Source: Flavobacterium johnsoniae UW101
GTDB taxonomy: Bacteria > Bacteroidota > Bacteroidia > Flavobacteriales > Flavobacteriaceae
NCBI RefSeq assembly: GCF_000016645.1
Contig: NC_009441.1
Location: 2,852,001 to 2,916,000 of the forward strand
DNA length: 64,000 bases
Direction of reading: 5' to 3'
Shown: piece after piece, positions 1 to 9,025 of the stretch
Layout of the letters: each line of letters starts with the position of its first letter
How positions within the stretch are numbered: position 1 is the first letter of the stretch
Program-made: the position numbers and the translations under genes
Notes under the pieces: generated by a model
What the model was told of the DNA's origin: nothing
The model's input: the letters and a program-made list of their open reading frames with translations, nothing else
The model's database searches: none

Positions 1-331
1 CATTTCTGATGCACCGCTTGATAATAACGGAAAAGGAGAAGCTTTTTCTCCAACAGATACAGTTGCAAATGCTTTGGCAAGCTGTATGATGACAATTATG
101 GGCATCAAAGCTCGTGATTTAGAAGTAGATTTTACCGGCTCTACAGCCGAAGTAACAAAAATAATGAATGCTGAGCCAAGAAGAATTGGCGCAATTGAAA
201 TTGTTTTTCAAATGAAAAGCAATGCCGATGAAAAAAGTAAAACCATTTTAGAACGTGCTGCAATGACTTGTCCGGTGTTTTTGAGTTTAAGTTCAGAAAT
301 TGAAAAAAATGTAACCTTTAATTGGGAATAA
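1..331 (+). CDS. OsmC family protein, 3' part
   Basis: The gene enters from the left edge; reading from base 2 it is open and ends with TAA at 329-331. About 109 C-terminal residues are visible. They contain the two cysteines typical of OsmC/Ohr-type proteins (ALASCMMT and MTCPVFLS), which in the family form the thiol peroxidase site that reduces organic hydroperoxides. The ATG at 74 is internal, because coding sequence continues upstream of it in frame. A hairpin plus T-run follows the stop. Known: the OsmC fold and its cysteine pair. Inferred: peroxide detoxification in the cytoplasm. Confidence 0.85.
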   Translation, partial: ISDAPLDNNGKGEAFSPTDTVANALASCMMTIMGIKARDLEVDFTGSTAEVTKIMNAEPRRIGAIEIVFQMKSNADEKSKTILERAAMTCPVFLSLSSEIEKNVTFNWE

Positions 332-350
332 TTTTTTTAGAATATAGTAT

Positions 351-379
351 AAAAAGCTGTCAATATTGGCAGCTTTTTT
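351..379 (+). terminator. intrinsic terminator after the OsmC gene
   Basis: AAAAAGCTG (351-359) pairs with CAGCTTTTT (370-378) around a 10-base loop, and the second arm runs into T residues. It lies 20 bases after the stop codon. Confidence 0.75.
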
Positions 380-452
380 TATGCAATTCATATAAATGCA
401 AAAATTAACAAAATATTCATGCCAAATTTTGGGTCTTAAAAATATATTGAAG

Positions 453-460
453 TATCTTTG
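453..460 (+). promoter_or_regulatory. -7 box (TATCTTTG) upstream of nagB
   Basis: TATCTTTG matches the Bacteroidota TAnnTTTG box. A TTTTG at 427-431 lies 21 bases upstream and can serve as the -33 element. Transcription would begin near 467, about 290 bases before nagB. Confidence 0.5.
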
Positions 461-466
461 TCTTGC

Positions 467-756
467 AAAAAATACGCATGTTAATGCAAAAATAACGCAG
501 TCTTAAAAAGTGAAAACGAGAATCACTTTTTTAATATTATTTGGAATCTCTAAGTGAGATAAAAATGATATTCCAAATTCTACTCCAAATCAATAATTTA
601 AATTTTGTTGTATTCCATTTATAAAGGTTTTATCTTTATATGGTATTGATTGCTATTATTTTAGCAATGATTTGACTTGCGTTTTTTCAATTGAAAAATG
701 AAATTTTAGGGTTTTAACCCAGCACACATAATCTGAAGAATAAAAAAAACTATATC
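467..756 (+). promoter_or_regulatory. long structured leader of nagB
   Basis: This stretch holds no convincing gene. AAAAAGTGA (505-513) pairs with TCACTTTTT (523-531) and is followed by T residues, resembling an early terminator. TTTGGAAT (540-547) pairs with ATTCCAAA (570-577). Two palindromes follow, TTTTTCAATTGAAAAA at 683-698 and GGGTTTTAACCC at 709-720. Together they suggest an untranslated leader that could control nagB expression. The class of element is not recognised. Confidence 0.4.
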
Positions 757-2685
757 ATGTTAAAAAGTAAAATAGACAAAGCAACCGGTTTTGAAAAACG
801 CTTCGAAAACATCAATACCGTTGTTTTTGAAAATTCAAACGAAGCTTCAAAAGCAGTTGCACAGGAAATCGCAGCTTTAATTCAATCAAAACAAAAAGAA
901 AACAAGCCTTGTATTTTAGGTTTGGCTACAGGTTCTTCTCCAAAAGGTTTGTATGCTGAATTAGTGCGTCTGCATAAAGAAGAAGGTTTGAGTTTTAAAA
1001 ACGTAATCAGTTTTAATCTTGACGAATATTACCCGATGGAGCCAAACTCTATCAATAGTTATGTTCGTTTTATGAAAGAATTATTGTTTGATCATGTGGA
1101 TATTTTACCTGAAAATGCTCATGTTCCAGACGGACTTTTAACTAAAGAACAAATTGCAGACTACTGCCACGAATATGAGGCTAAAATTGAAGCCCTGGGC
1201 GGCATTGATTTGCAGATTCTTGGAATTGGAGGAAACGGACATATTGGTTTTAATGAATCAGGATCGCTTCAAAACTCAAAAACACGTTTAGTAGCTTTGG
1301 ATCATATTACAAGAGTTGCTGCAAGTAAAGATTTCTTCGGATTAAATAATACGCCAAGAACTGCAATTACACTTGGGGTTAAAAAAATCATGGAGGCTAA
1401 AAGAGTTATTTTATTAGCTTGGGGTGAAGGAAAAGCCAATATTGTAAAAAAATCGGTTGAAGATGAAGTTACAAACAGAGTTCCGGCTTCATTCCTGCAA
1501 GAACACGATAATGCAGTTTTTATTTTAGATAAAGAAGCTTCTTCAAAACTTACAAGTATCAACAAACCATGGCTTGTAGAGAAAATTGTCTGGACAGATA
1601 AATTAACTCGTAAAGCAGTTTTAGGATTGGCTCTGGATCTTAAAAAACCAATTTTAATGCTTACTGATGCTGATTATATCGAAAACGGAATGAGCGATTT
1701 ATTAGCAGATTCTGGTCCGGCATACGATATCAATATCAAGATATTCAATAAATTACAAAATACAATTACAGGCTGGCCGGGCGGAAAACCAAATGCAGAA
1801 GATGCAAATCGTCCTGAAAGAGCTGAGCCTGCTAAAAAGCGCGTATTGATTTTTAGTCCGCATCCAGATGATGATATTATTAGTATGGGAGGAACTTTTA
1901 TGCGTTTGCAGGAGCAGGGGCATGAAGTGCACGTAGCTTATCAGACATCAGGGAATATTGCTGTTGCCGATGATGAAGCATTGCGTTTTGCCAGATTCGT
2001 AATTGATTACAATGAAAAATTCGGAATCAAGAGCGAAGAAGCTGATAACATTTATCAAAAAGCACAAACCTTTTTAGAAAATAAAAAGAACAGTGAAATT
2101 GATATTCCTGAAGTACGATATATAAAAGGATTAATTAGAAAAGGAGAAGCAAGAGCAACAAGTCATTTTGTTGGTCTGCCAGACAGTCAGATTCATTTTA
2201 TGGAACTACCTTTCTATGAAACGGGAACAATTGAGAAAAAACCAATTGGACCAGAAGATATTCAGTTAACAGTAGATTTAATTGAAAAAATTAAACCGCA
2301 CCAAATCTACGCAGCAGGAGATTTAGCAGATCCGCACGGAACACACAAAGTTTGTCTGGATGCTATTTTTGAAGCTGTAAAAGTTTTAAAACCAAAAGAG
2401 TTTATGAACGACTGCTGGTTATGGTTATACCGCGGTGCTTGGCAGGAATGGGGAATTGATGAAGTAGAAATGGCGGTACCAATGAGCCCGGATCAGGTTT
2501 TGGCAAAACGTCACGGAATCTTCAAGCACCAGTCGCAAAAAGACGGTGTTGTTTTTCAGGGAACTGATGCAAGAGAGTTCTGGCAGAGAGCCGAAGACCG
2601 AAACAGCGAAACAGCAGCTTTGTATCAGCAATTAGGTTTGGCAAGTTATGCTGCAATGGAAGCTTTTGTGAGATGGCATTATTAA
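757..2685 (+). CDS. nagB: glucosamine-6-phosphate deaminase fused to a PIG-L/LmbE deacetylase-like domain
   Basis: The 642-residue protein has two parts. Residues 1-340 are a NagB sugar-phosphate deaminase domain with NLDEYY at 87-92 and GIGGNGHIGFNE at 156-167, which in the family convert glucosamine-6-phosphate to fructose-6-phosphate and ammonia. Residues from about 360 form a PIG-L/LmbE domain with the metal-binding HPDDD at 369-373 and a later DPHGTH motif, typical of zinc-dependent N-deacetylases acting on N-acetylglucosamine derivatives. The fused form is longer than the roughly 260-residue enterobacterial NagB and is seen in Bacteroidota. One polypeptide could deacetylate and then deaminate amino sugars; the activity of the second domain is inferred. 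A long leader precedes the gene. Confidence 0.9.
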   Translation: MLKSKIDKATGFEKRFENINTVVFENSNEASKAVAQEIAALIQSKQKENKPCILGLATGSSPKGLYAELVRLHKEEGLSFKNVISFNLDEYYPMEPNSINSYVRFMKELLFDHVDILPENAHVPDGLLTKEQIADYCHEYEAKIEALGGIDLQILGIGGNGHIGFNESGSLQNSKTRLVALDHITRVAASKDFFGLNNTPRTAITLGVKKIMEAKRVILLAWGEGKANIVKKSVEDEVTNRVPASFLQEHDNAVFILDKEASSKLTSINKPWLVEKIVWTDKLTRKAVLGLALDLKKPILMLTDADYIENGMSDLLADSGPAYDINIKIFNKLQNTITGWPGGKPNAEDANRPERAEPAKKRVLIFSPHPDDDIISMGGTFMRLQEQGHEVHVAYQTSGNIAVADDEALRFARFVIDYNEKFGIKSEEADNIYQKAQTFLENKKNSEIDIPEVRYIKGLIRKGEARATSHFVGLPDSQIHFMELPFYETGTIEKKPIGPEDIQLTVDLIEKIKPHQIYAAGDLADPHGTHKVCLDAIFEAVKVLKPKEFMNDCWLWLYRGAWQEWGIDEVEMAVPMSPDQVLAKRHGIFKHQSQKDGVVFQGTDAREFWQRAEDRNSETAALYQQLGLASYAAMEAFVRWHY

Positions 2686-2699
2686 GATGCTAAGCTTTT

Positions 2700-2785
2700 T
2701 AGTTGTCAGTCGGAGTCACAGTTTGCAGTGTCAATGAGCAGTCAATTTGATACTGAGACTGAAAAACAAGACTGAAAACTATTTT
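2700..2785. repeat. CAGT-word intergenic repeat, copy 1
   Basis: The stretch after nagB is built from short words such as CAGTC, CACAGTTT, GACTGAAAA and ACTGAAAAC. The same vocabulary returns at 22110-22187. No reading frame or single hairpin explains it. Confidence 0.5.
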
Positions 2786-2816
2786 TTAATCTGTAGCAAA
2801 AGAAGAAAAATAATAA

Positions 2817-2824
2817 TAGCTTTG
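2817..2824 (+). promoter_or_regulatory. -7 box (TAGCTTTG) upstream of the DUF3820 gene
   Basis: TAGCTTTG fits TAnnTTTG. No clear TTG lies 19-21 bases upstream. If it is used, the transcript would start just before the hairpin at 2836-2884. Confidence 0.35.
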
Positions 2825-2835
2825 TAAGCAATCAA

Positions 2836-2884
2836 AAGCAAGAAGGAGGAATAGTATATATTCTTTCTTCTTGCTTCTTTTTTC
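2836..2884 (+). terminator. strong terminator-like hairpin just before the DUF3820 start
   Basis: AAGCAAGAAG (2836-2845) pairs with CTTCTTGCTT (2867-2876). The inner part continues through two G-U pairs to GAATA/TATTC, and a T-rich tail follows. The tail ends about nine bases before the start codon at 2893. The left arm includes AAGGAGG. It may terminate nagB transcription or attenuate the next gene. Confidence 0.6.
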
Positions 2885-2892
2885 TTAAAAAA

Positions 2893-3129
2893 ATGGAACA
2901 AGACAAAAAACTTCTCATAAAATTAGCACATACTAAAATGCCTTTCGGGAAATACGAAGGACGTTTTTTAATTGATTTACCAGAATACTATGTGGTTTGG
3001 TATCATAATAAAGGTTTTCCAAAAGGAGAATTAGGCCAGCAGTTACAGCTTATTTATGAGTTAAAACTTAATGGTTTAGAAGAATTGATACGAAATATTA
3101 AGAAACAATATCCTAAACCTGTAAAATAG
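2893..3129 (+). CDS. DUF3820 family protein
   Basis: A 78-residue protein containing the compact DUF3820 pattern MPFGKYEGR...LPEYYVVWYHNKGFPKGELGQQL. The family is small, cytoplasmic and poorly characterised; some members are annotated as putative quorum-sensing-regulated virulence factors, which I do not transfer here. No signal peptide or membrane segment is visible. The ATG follows A-rich sequence but sits immediately behind a terminator-like hairpin, so expression may depend on read-through or on the -7 box at 2817. Confidence 0.8.
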   Translation: MEQDKKLLIKLAHTKMPFGKYEGRFLIDLPEYYVVWYHNKGFPKGELGQQLQLIYELKLNGLEELIRNIKKQYPKPVK

Positions 3130-5170
<2,041 letters not shown>

Positions 5171-5253
5171 TAATTAATATTCTGAGAAGAATGTAACTTT
5201 TGAGATCAACTCATTACTAATAAGCTTCAACGAATAACTTTTTTAAATTAATA

Positions 5254-7164
5254 ATGGAAGAAAAAAAATTAGACCTTAATTCAATCATTGGTTTTGTATT
5301 GATATTCGGAATTTTGATTTGGATCATGTATCAAAATCAGCCTTCTGAGAAAGAAATTGCTGCTGAAAAAGCCAAGAAAGAATTAGTAGCTAAACAAGAA
5401 GCTCAGGCAAAAGCTGATAAAGCTAAAACAGCTGTTGCTCCAACTGCGGTAACACCAGGTGATACAGTTCAATTGGCACAATTGCAAAAAACTTTAGGCG
5501 GTTTTGCATATTCTGCTGCGCTTCCTTCTGCAAAAGAAGCTTTTACAACTATTGAAAATGAAAAGATCAAACTTAAAATCGCTAATAAAGGTGGTTATAT
5601 AGTTGAAGCTACTTTAAAAGAATTTAAAAAGTTTGAAAAAAATTCAGGTCAGTTAGTTGAATTGATTAAAGACAATAATGCTCATTTAAATATTCAGCTG
5701 CAAACAGTCGATAACAGAACTTTAAATACTAAAGATTTGTTTTTCGAACCAACTTTAGAAAAAATTGGAGCAGATCAGGTTTTATCTATGCGTTTAAAAG
5801 CTGGGGCTAATGAATTTTTAGAATATAAATATGTATTAAAACCAAATGATTATTTAGTTGGTTTTGATGTTCGTTCTCAAGGATTAAACAAAGTTTTAAA
5901 TTCGGCTAAACCATTGGATTTACAGTGGGATTTAAAAACTTACAGAAACGAAAAAAGTATTTCTTATGAAAACCGTTATGCTGAAATTTATTATGAGCAT
6001 GAAGATGGGAAGATAAATTATGCAGGTTTAGGAAAACATGAAGAAGAAACAGTTGATAAAGTTAGTTTTATAGCTTACAAACAACACTTCTTTACTTCTA
6101 TTTTAGTAACAGATAAACCATTTGAAACTACTAAATTGGAGTCAACTAATTTAGTAAATGACGAAAAAATCGACACTGTTTTTACTAAACAGTTCAAAGC
6201 AAACGTTCCATTAGCATTTTCAAATGGCGAAATTGATTATAAAATGCAATGGTATTTTGGACCAGCAGATTATAAAGTTTTAAAATCATATGATAAGAAT
6301 TTCCAAAAAATTATTCCGCTGGGATGGGGAATCTTTGGATGGATTAATAAATTGATATTTGTACCATTATTTGGATTCTTAAGTTCAACAATTGGATTAT
6401 CATTAGGAATTGCAATTATCATTTTTACCATTATTATCAAATTGGCAATGTCGCCAATTACCTATAAATCGTTCCTGTCTCAGGCTAAAATGAAAGTTTT
6501 ACGTCCTGATATTGCAGAGTTGGGAGAAAAATTCAAAAAAGACCCAATGAAAAAACAACAGGAAACAATGAAACTGTACAACAAAGCAGGAGTAAACCCA
6601 ATGGCAGGATGTATTCCGGCATTGATTCAGCTTCCTTTTATGTATGCTTCGTTCCAGTTTTTCCCTGCTGCTTTTGAATTAAGACAAAAAGGTTTCCTTT
6701 GGGCAGACGATTTATCATCTTTTGATTCAGTTGTAAAATTACCATTCCATATTCCATTGTACGGAGATCACATTAGTTTGTTCCCAATTTTGGCTGCAAT
6801 TGCGATTTTCTTCTACATGAAAATGACTTCTGGAGATCAGCAAATGGCTGCGCCTCAGCAGGAAGGCATGCCGGATATGGCAAAAATGATGAAAATCATG
6901 ATTTATGTTTCGCCATTAATGATGTTAATTTTCTTCAATAGTTATGGAGCTGGATTGAGTTTGTATAACTTTATTTCAAACTTAATTACTATTGGAATTA
7001 TGTTTGTAATCAAAAATTATATTGTAGACAGTGATAAAATTCACGCTCAAATTCAGGAGAACAAACAAAGAGAACCTAAAAAGCCAAGCAAATTCCAACA
7101 GCGTCTTCAGGAAGTAATGGAACAACAAGAAGCGGCGAAGAAAAATCAAAATAAAAAGAAATAA
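5254..7164 (+). CDS. yidC: membrane protein insertase YidC
   Basis: The 636-residue insertase places proteins into the inner membrane, alone or with SecYEG. One N-terminal membrane segment (about residues 12-25) is followed by an alanine/lysine-rich linker, a large periplasmic beta domain, and a C-terminal bundle of hydrophobic helices beginning around LIFVPLFGFLSSTIG, with the conserved NPMAGCIPALIQLPFMYASF stretch. The tail is strongly basic (ending AAKKNQNKKK), as in ribosome-binding YidC proteins. It follows pyrG and ends at a hairpin terminator. Confidence 0.97.
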   Translation: MEEKKLDLNSIIGFVLIFGILIWIMYQNQPSEKEIAAEKAKKELVAKQEAQAKADKAKTAVAPTAVTPGDTVQLAQLQKTLGGFAYSAALPSAKEAFTTIENEKIKLKIANKGGYIVEATLKEFKKFEKNSGQLVELIKDNNAHLNIQLQTVDNRTLNTKDLFFEPTLEKIGADQVLSMRLKAGANEFLEYKYVLKPNDYLVGFDVRSQGLNKVLNSAKPLDLQWDLKTYRNEKSISYENRYAEIYYEHEDGKINYAGLGKHEEETVDKVSFIAYKQHFFTSILVTDKPFETTKLESTNLVNDEKIDTVFTKQFKANVPLAFSNGEIDYKMQWYFGPADYKVLKSYDKNFQKIIPLGWGIFGWINKLIFVPLFGFLSSTIGLSLGIAIIIFTIIIKLAMSPITYKSFLSQAKMKVLRPDIAELGEKFKKDPMKKQQETMKLYNKAGVNPMAGCIPALIQLPFMYASFQFFPAAFELRQKGFLWADDLSSFDSVVKLPFHIPLYGDHISLFPILAAIAIFFYMKMTSGDQQMAAPQQEGMPDMAKMMKIMIYVSPLMMLIFFNSYGAGLSLYNFISNLITIGIMFVIKNYIVDSDKIHAQIQENKQREPKKPSKFQQRLQEVMEQQEAAKKNQNKKK

Positions 7165-7173
7165 TTAAATAAT

Positions 7174-7206
7174 AAAAAAATCTCGATTCAATCGGGATTT
7201 TTTTAT
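7174..7206 (+). terminator. intrinsic terminator after yidC
   Basis: AAAAATC-T-CGAT pairs with ATCG-G-GATTTTT across a TCA loop, with one G-T pair, and a T-run follows. Confidence 0.75.
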
Positions 7207-7313
7207 TTTAGAGAGTTGGTTTTCAGGAAAAATAATCAAAATTTTATTTTTTGAGAAACACCAATTATACTTTGTGAAACGATTTTTCGTTTAACTTAAA
7301 AATTGAATAAAAC

Positions 7314-8033
7314 ATGATTTCTAAAAAACTAGCAATTGGACTGACATTATTAAATGTTTTTATTTTAAGCGCTCAAACGGAGTTTAATAAATTAGATGCA
7401 AACGGTAAAAAAGACGGTGTCTGGAAAGGAGTTTATGAATCTAAACGTCCTCGTTATGAAGGTACTTTCAGCCACGGAAAAGAAACCGGAATTTTTAATT
7501 TTTTTGATGACACACAAAAAGGCGACATAATTGCAACGCGTGATTTTACGGCTAATGATGGAAGTTCATACACTATTTTTTACGATCAGAAAAAAAATAA
7601 AGTAAGCGAAGGAAAAGAAATAGGAAAGGAGAGAGAGGGAGAATGGAAATATTATCACAAAGCTTCTAAAGTTTTAATGAGTACTGAAAACTATAAAAAC
7701 GGCAAACTTCAAGGATTAAAAACAGTTTATTATCCAAATGCTAAAGTTGCCGAAGAAATGACGTATCAGAATGGTTCAAGAGAAGGGAATTATAAAAAAT
7801 ACGGACAAAACGGAACACTTTTAGAAGATGCGACATATAAAAATAATGAGTTTAATGGTGATGCCGTTTTTTATGACGCAGACGGCGCTATAGCATCTAA
7901 GGGGAAATTTGTAAACGGAAAAAAAGCCGGAATGTGGCAGTTTTATACTAAAGGCAAATTGACTAAGGAAGTAAATATGAGCGACCCAAAAGCAAGCTAT
8001 AAAGCTGATTCTAAACCTAAAATGAGCAATTAA
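7314..8033 (+). CDS. secreted MORN/YwqK-like repeat protein
   Basis: The 239-residue protein starts with a signal peptide (MISKKLAIGLTLLNVFILSAQ, cleavage after about residue 21). The mature part is a series of roughly 22-residue repeats of the type KNGKLQGLKTVYYPNAKVAEEMTYQNGSREG, each with a G-x-W/Y-K-x-Y core. This is the YwqK/MORN-like pattern; annotations as antitoxin are by family name only, and I see no toxin gene beside it. It probably acts outside the cytoplasm, function unknown. It stands alone between terminators. Confidence 0.75.
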   Translation: MISKKLAIGLTLLNVFILSAQTEFNKLDANGKKDGVWKGVYESKRPRYEGTFSHGKETGIFNFFDDTQKGDIIATRDFTANDGSSYTIFYDQKKNKVSEGKEIGKEREGEWKYYHKASKVLMSTENYKNGKLQGLKTVYYPNAKVAEEMTYQNGSREGNYKKYGQNGTLLEDATYKNNEFNGDAVFYDADGAIASKGKFVNGKKAGMWQFYTKGKLTKEVNMSDPKASYKADSKPKMSN

Positions 8034-8058
8034 AGATTTTAAAATATTTAAAATTTTC

Positions 8059-8120
8059 AGCCGCGAATTCACGAATTTATTATAAAACTAAAATTTGTGA
8101 ATTTGCGGCTCTTTTTTTTT
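8059..8120 (+). terminator. long hairpin terminator after the YwqK-like gene
   Basis: Two 20-base arms (8059-8078 and 8091-8110) pair at 18 of 20 positions and are followed by ten T residues. The arm wording, AATTTGTGAATTTGCGGC, recurs in altered form at 20564-20584 before pepD. Confidence 0.8.
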
Positions 8121-8160
8121 GTCTAATTGTTTAAATTTGATTTGCTAATAATTTGATTCA

Positions 8161-8718
8161 ATGGATTTAAACGAACTTACAGGACGATTTTTGTTATTGT
8201 TTCTTTCGATACTGGTTCTGTATTTTTTCTCTAACCGAAAAGATAATGAAACCATAAATCCATTAATGGTAATTGTGGGACTTTGTACATTTTCGCTTTG
8301 CTATTTGTTTACAAAAATCGAAATCGGTGTTGGAATTGGTTTTGGCTTATTCGCCATTTTTTCGATTCTGAGATTTAGAACCCAATCCTTTACAGTAAAC
8401 GCTATAATTTTTCTTTTTGCTACCATCACACTTTCTATTTTAGATATTATGTATCCTTTTGAAAAAATTGAAATATTGCTCTTTTTTCAGGTTATCATAA
8501 TTGGTTTTTATATTGCGGCCTCGGTTATTGTCAATAAAAAAGCTTCCAGCTATTTAAATGCAGTCGATATGAAAATTCCTTTAGTAAGTGATTTTTCTTT
8601 AGAAAATGGAAACATCCGCAGAGCAATTCAGGAAAAAATAAATATTAAAGATTTCGATTTTAAAATCGTTTTGGTCAATACGGTTACAAACGAAATAGAT
8701 CTTTTGGTTTTTTATTAA
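8161..8718 (+). CDS. DUF4956 domain membrane protein
   Basis: A 185-residue protein with four predicted membrane segments in the first 125 residues, then a cytosolic tail of about 60 residues. The stretch GFGLFAIFSILRFRTQSFTV is the hallmark of DUF4956, found in bacterial inner-membrane proteins that often sit beside CYTH/polyphosphate-type or VTC-like genes. No such partner is visible here. Function is unknown. The ATG directly follows an AT-rich segment and the gene has no close downstream neighbour. Confidence 0.8.
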   Translation: MDLNELTGRFLLLFLSILVLYFFSNRKDNETINPLMVIVGLCTFSLCYLFTKIEIGVGIGFGLFAIFSILRFRTQSFTVNAIIFLFATITLSILDIMYPFEKIEILLFFQVIIIGFYIAASVIVNKKASSYLNAVDMKIPLVSDFSLENGNIRRAIQEKINIKDFDFKIVLVNTVTNEIDLLVFY

Positions 8719-8747
8719 GGTTAATTCAAAAGCTTCGCAGGAGTTTA

Positions 8748-8880
8748 ATATTTATAGAAAAGCGATTATTCGCACCGAATAAAGCTCCAGAGGAGCGAAA
8801 TTACCATATGCCACCCCGATGGGGCTTTGTTTATACACAAAATCATTTTATTCTATAAATATGCAATCCCTCTGGGATTA
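8748..8880. repeat. inverted-repeat element enclosing several small hairpins
   Basis: ATATTTATAGAA (8748-8759) and TTCTATAAATAT (8851-8862) form a 12-bp perfect inverted repeat. Inside or beside it are small hairpins GCTCC-AGA-GGAGC, CCCC-GAT-GGGG and AATCCC-TCT-GGGATT. The pattern looks like a mobile REP-type intergenic element. No transposase is nearby. Confidence 0.55.
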
Positions 8881-8899
8881 TTAATAAAGTTTCCAGAAA

Positions 8900-8985
8900 A
8901 ATAATCTGCTAGATCTGCAGAATCTGCGAGAGTTTGCCAGCATATTTTTAAATAATTTATAATCCCTTAATCTGTGGCAGAATAA
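8900..8985. repeat. ATCTGTGGCAG-phrase repeat, copy 1
   Basis: The stretch contains GATCTGCAGAATCTGCGAGAG and ATCTGTGGCAGAA (8970-8982). The latter 13-mer recurs exactly at 18817-18829. It is non-coding and has no clear structure of its own. Confidence 0.45.
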
Positions 8986-9025
8986 ATTTATTCTTCGCCA
9001 CCGATAGCCTAAATGTCAATTGTAC

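Noticed and set aside
7314..8033. Toxin-antitoxin role suggested by the YwqK family name
   Set aside because: No toxin gene is adjacent, and the protein is exported, which does not fit an antitoxin.
7821..8072. 83-codon minus-strand frame at the end of the YwqK-like gene
   Set aside because: It is antisense to the repeat region and its start lies within the terminator arm.
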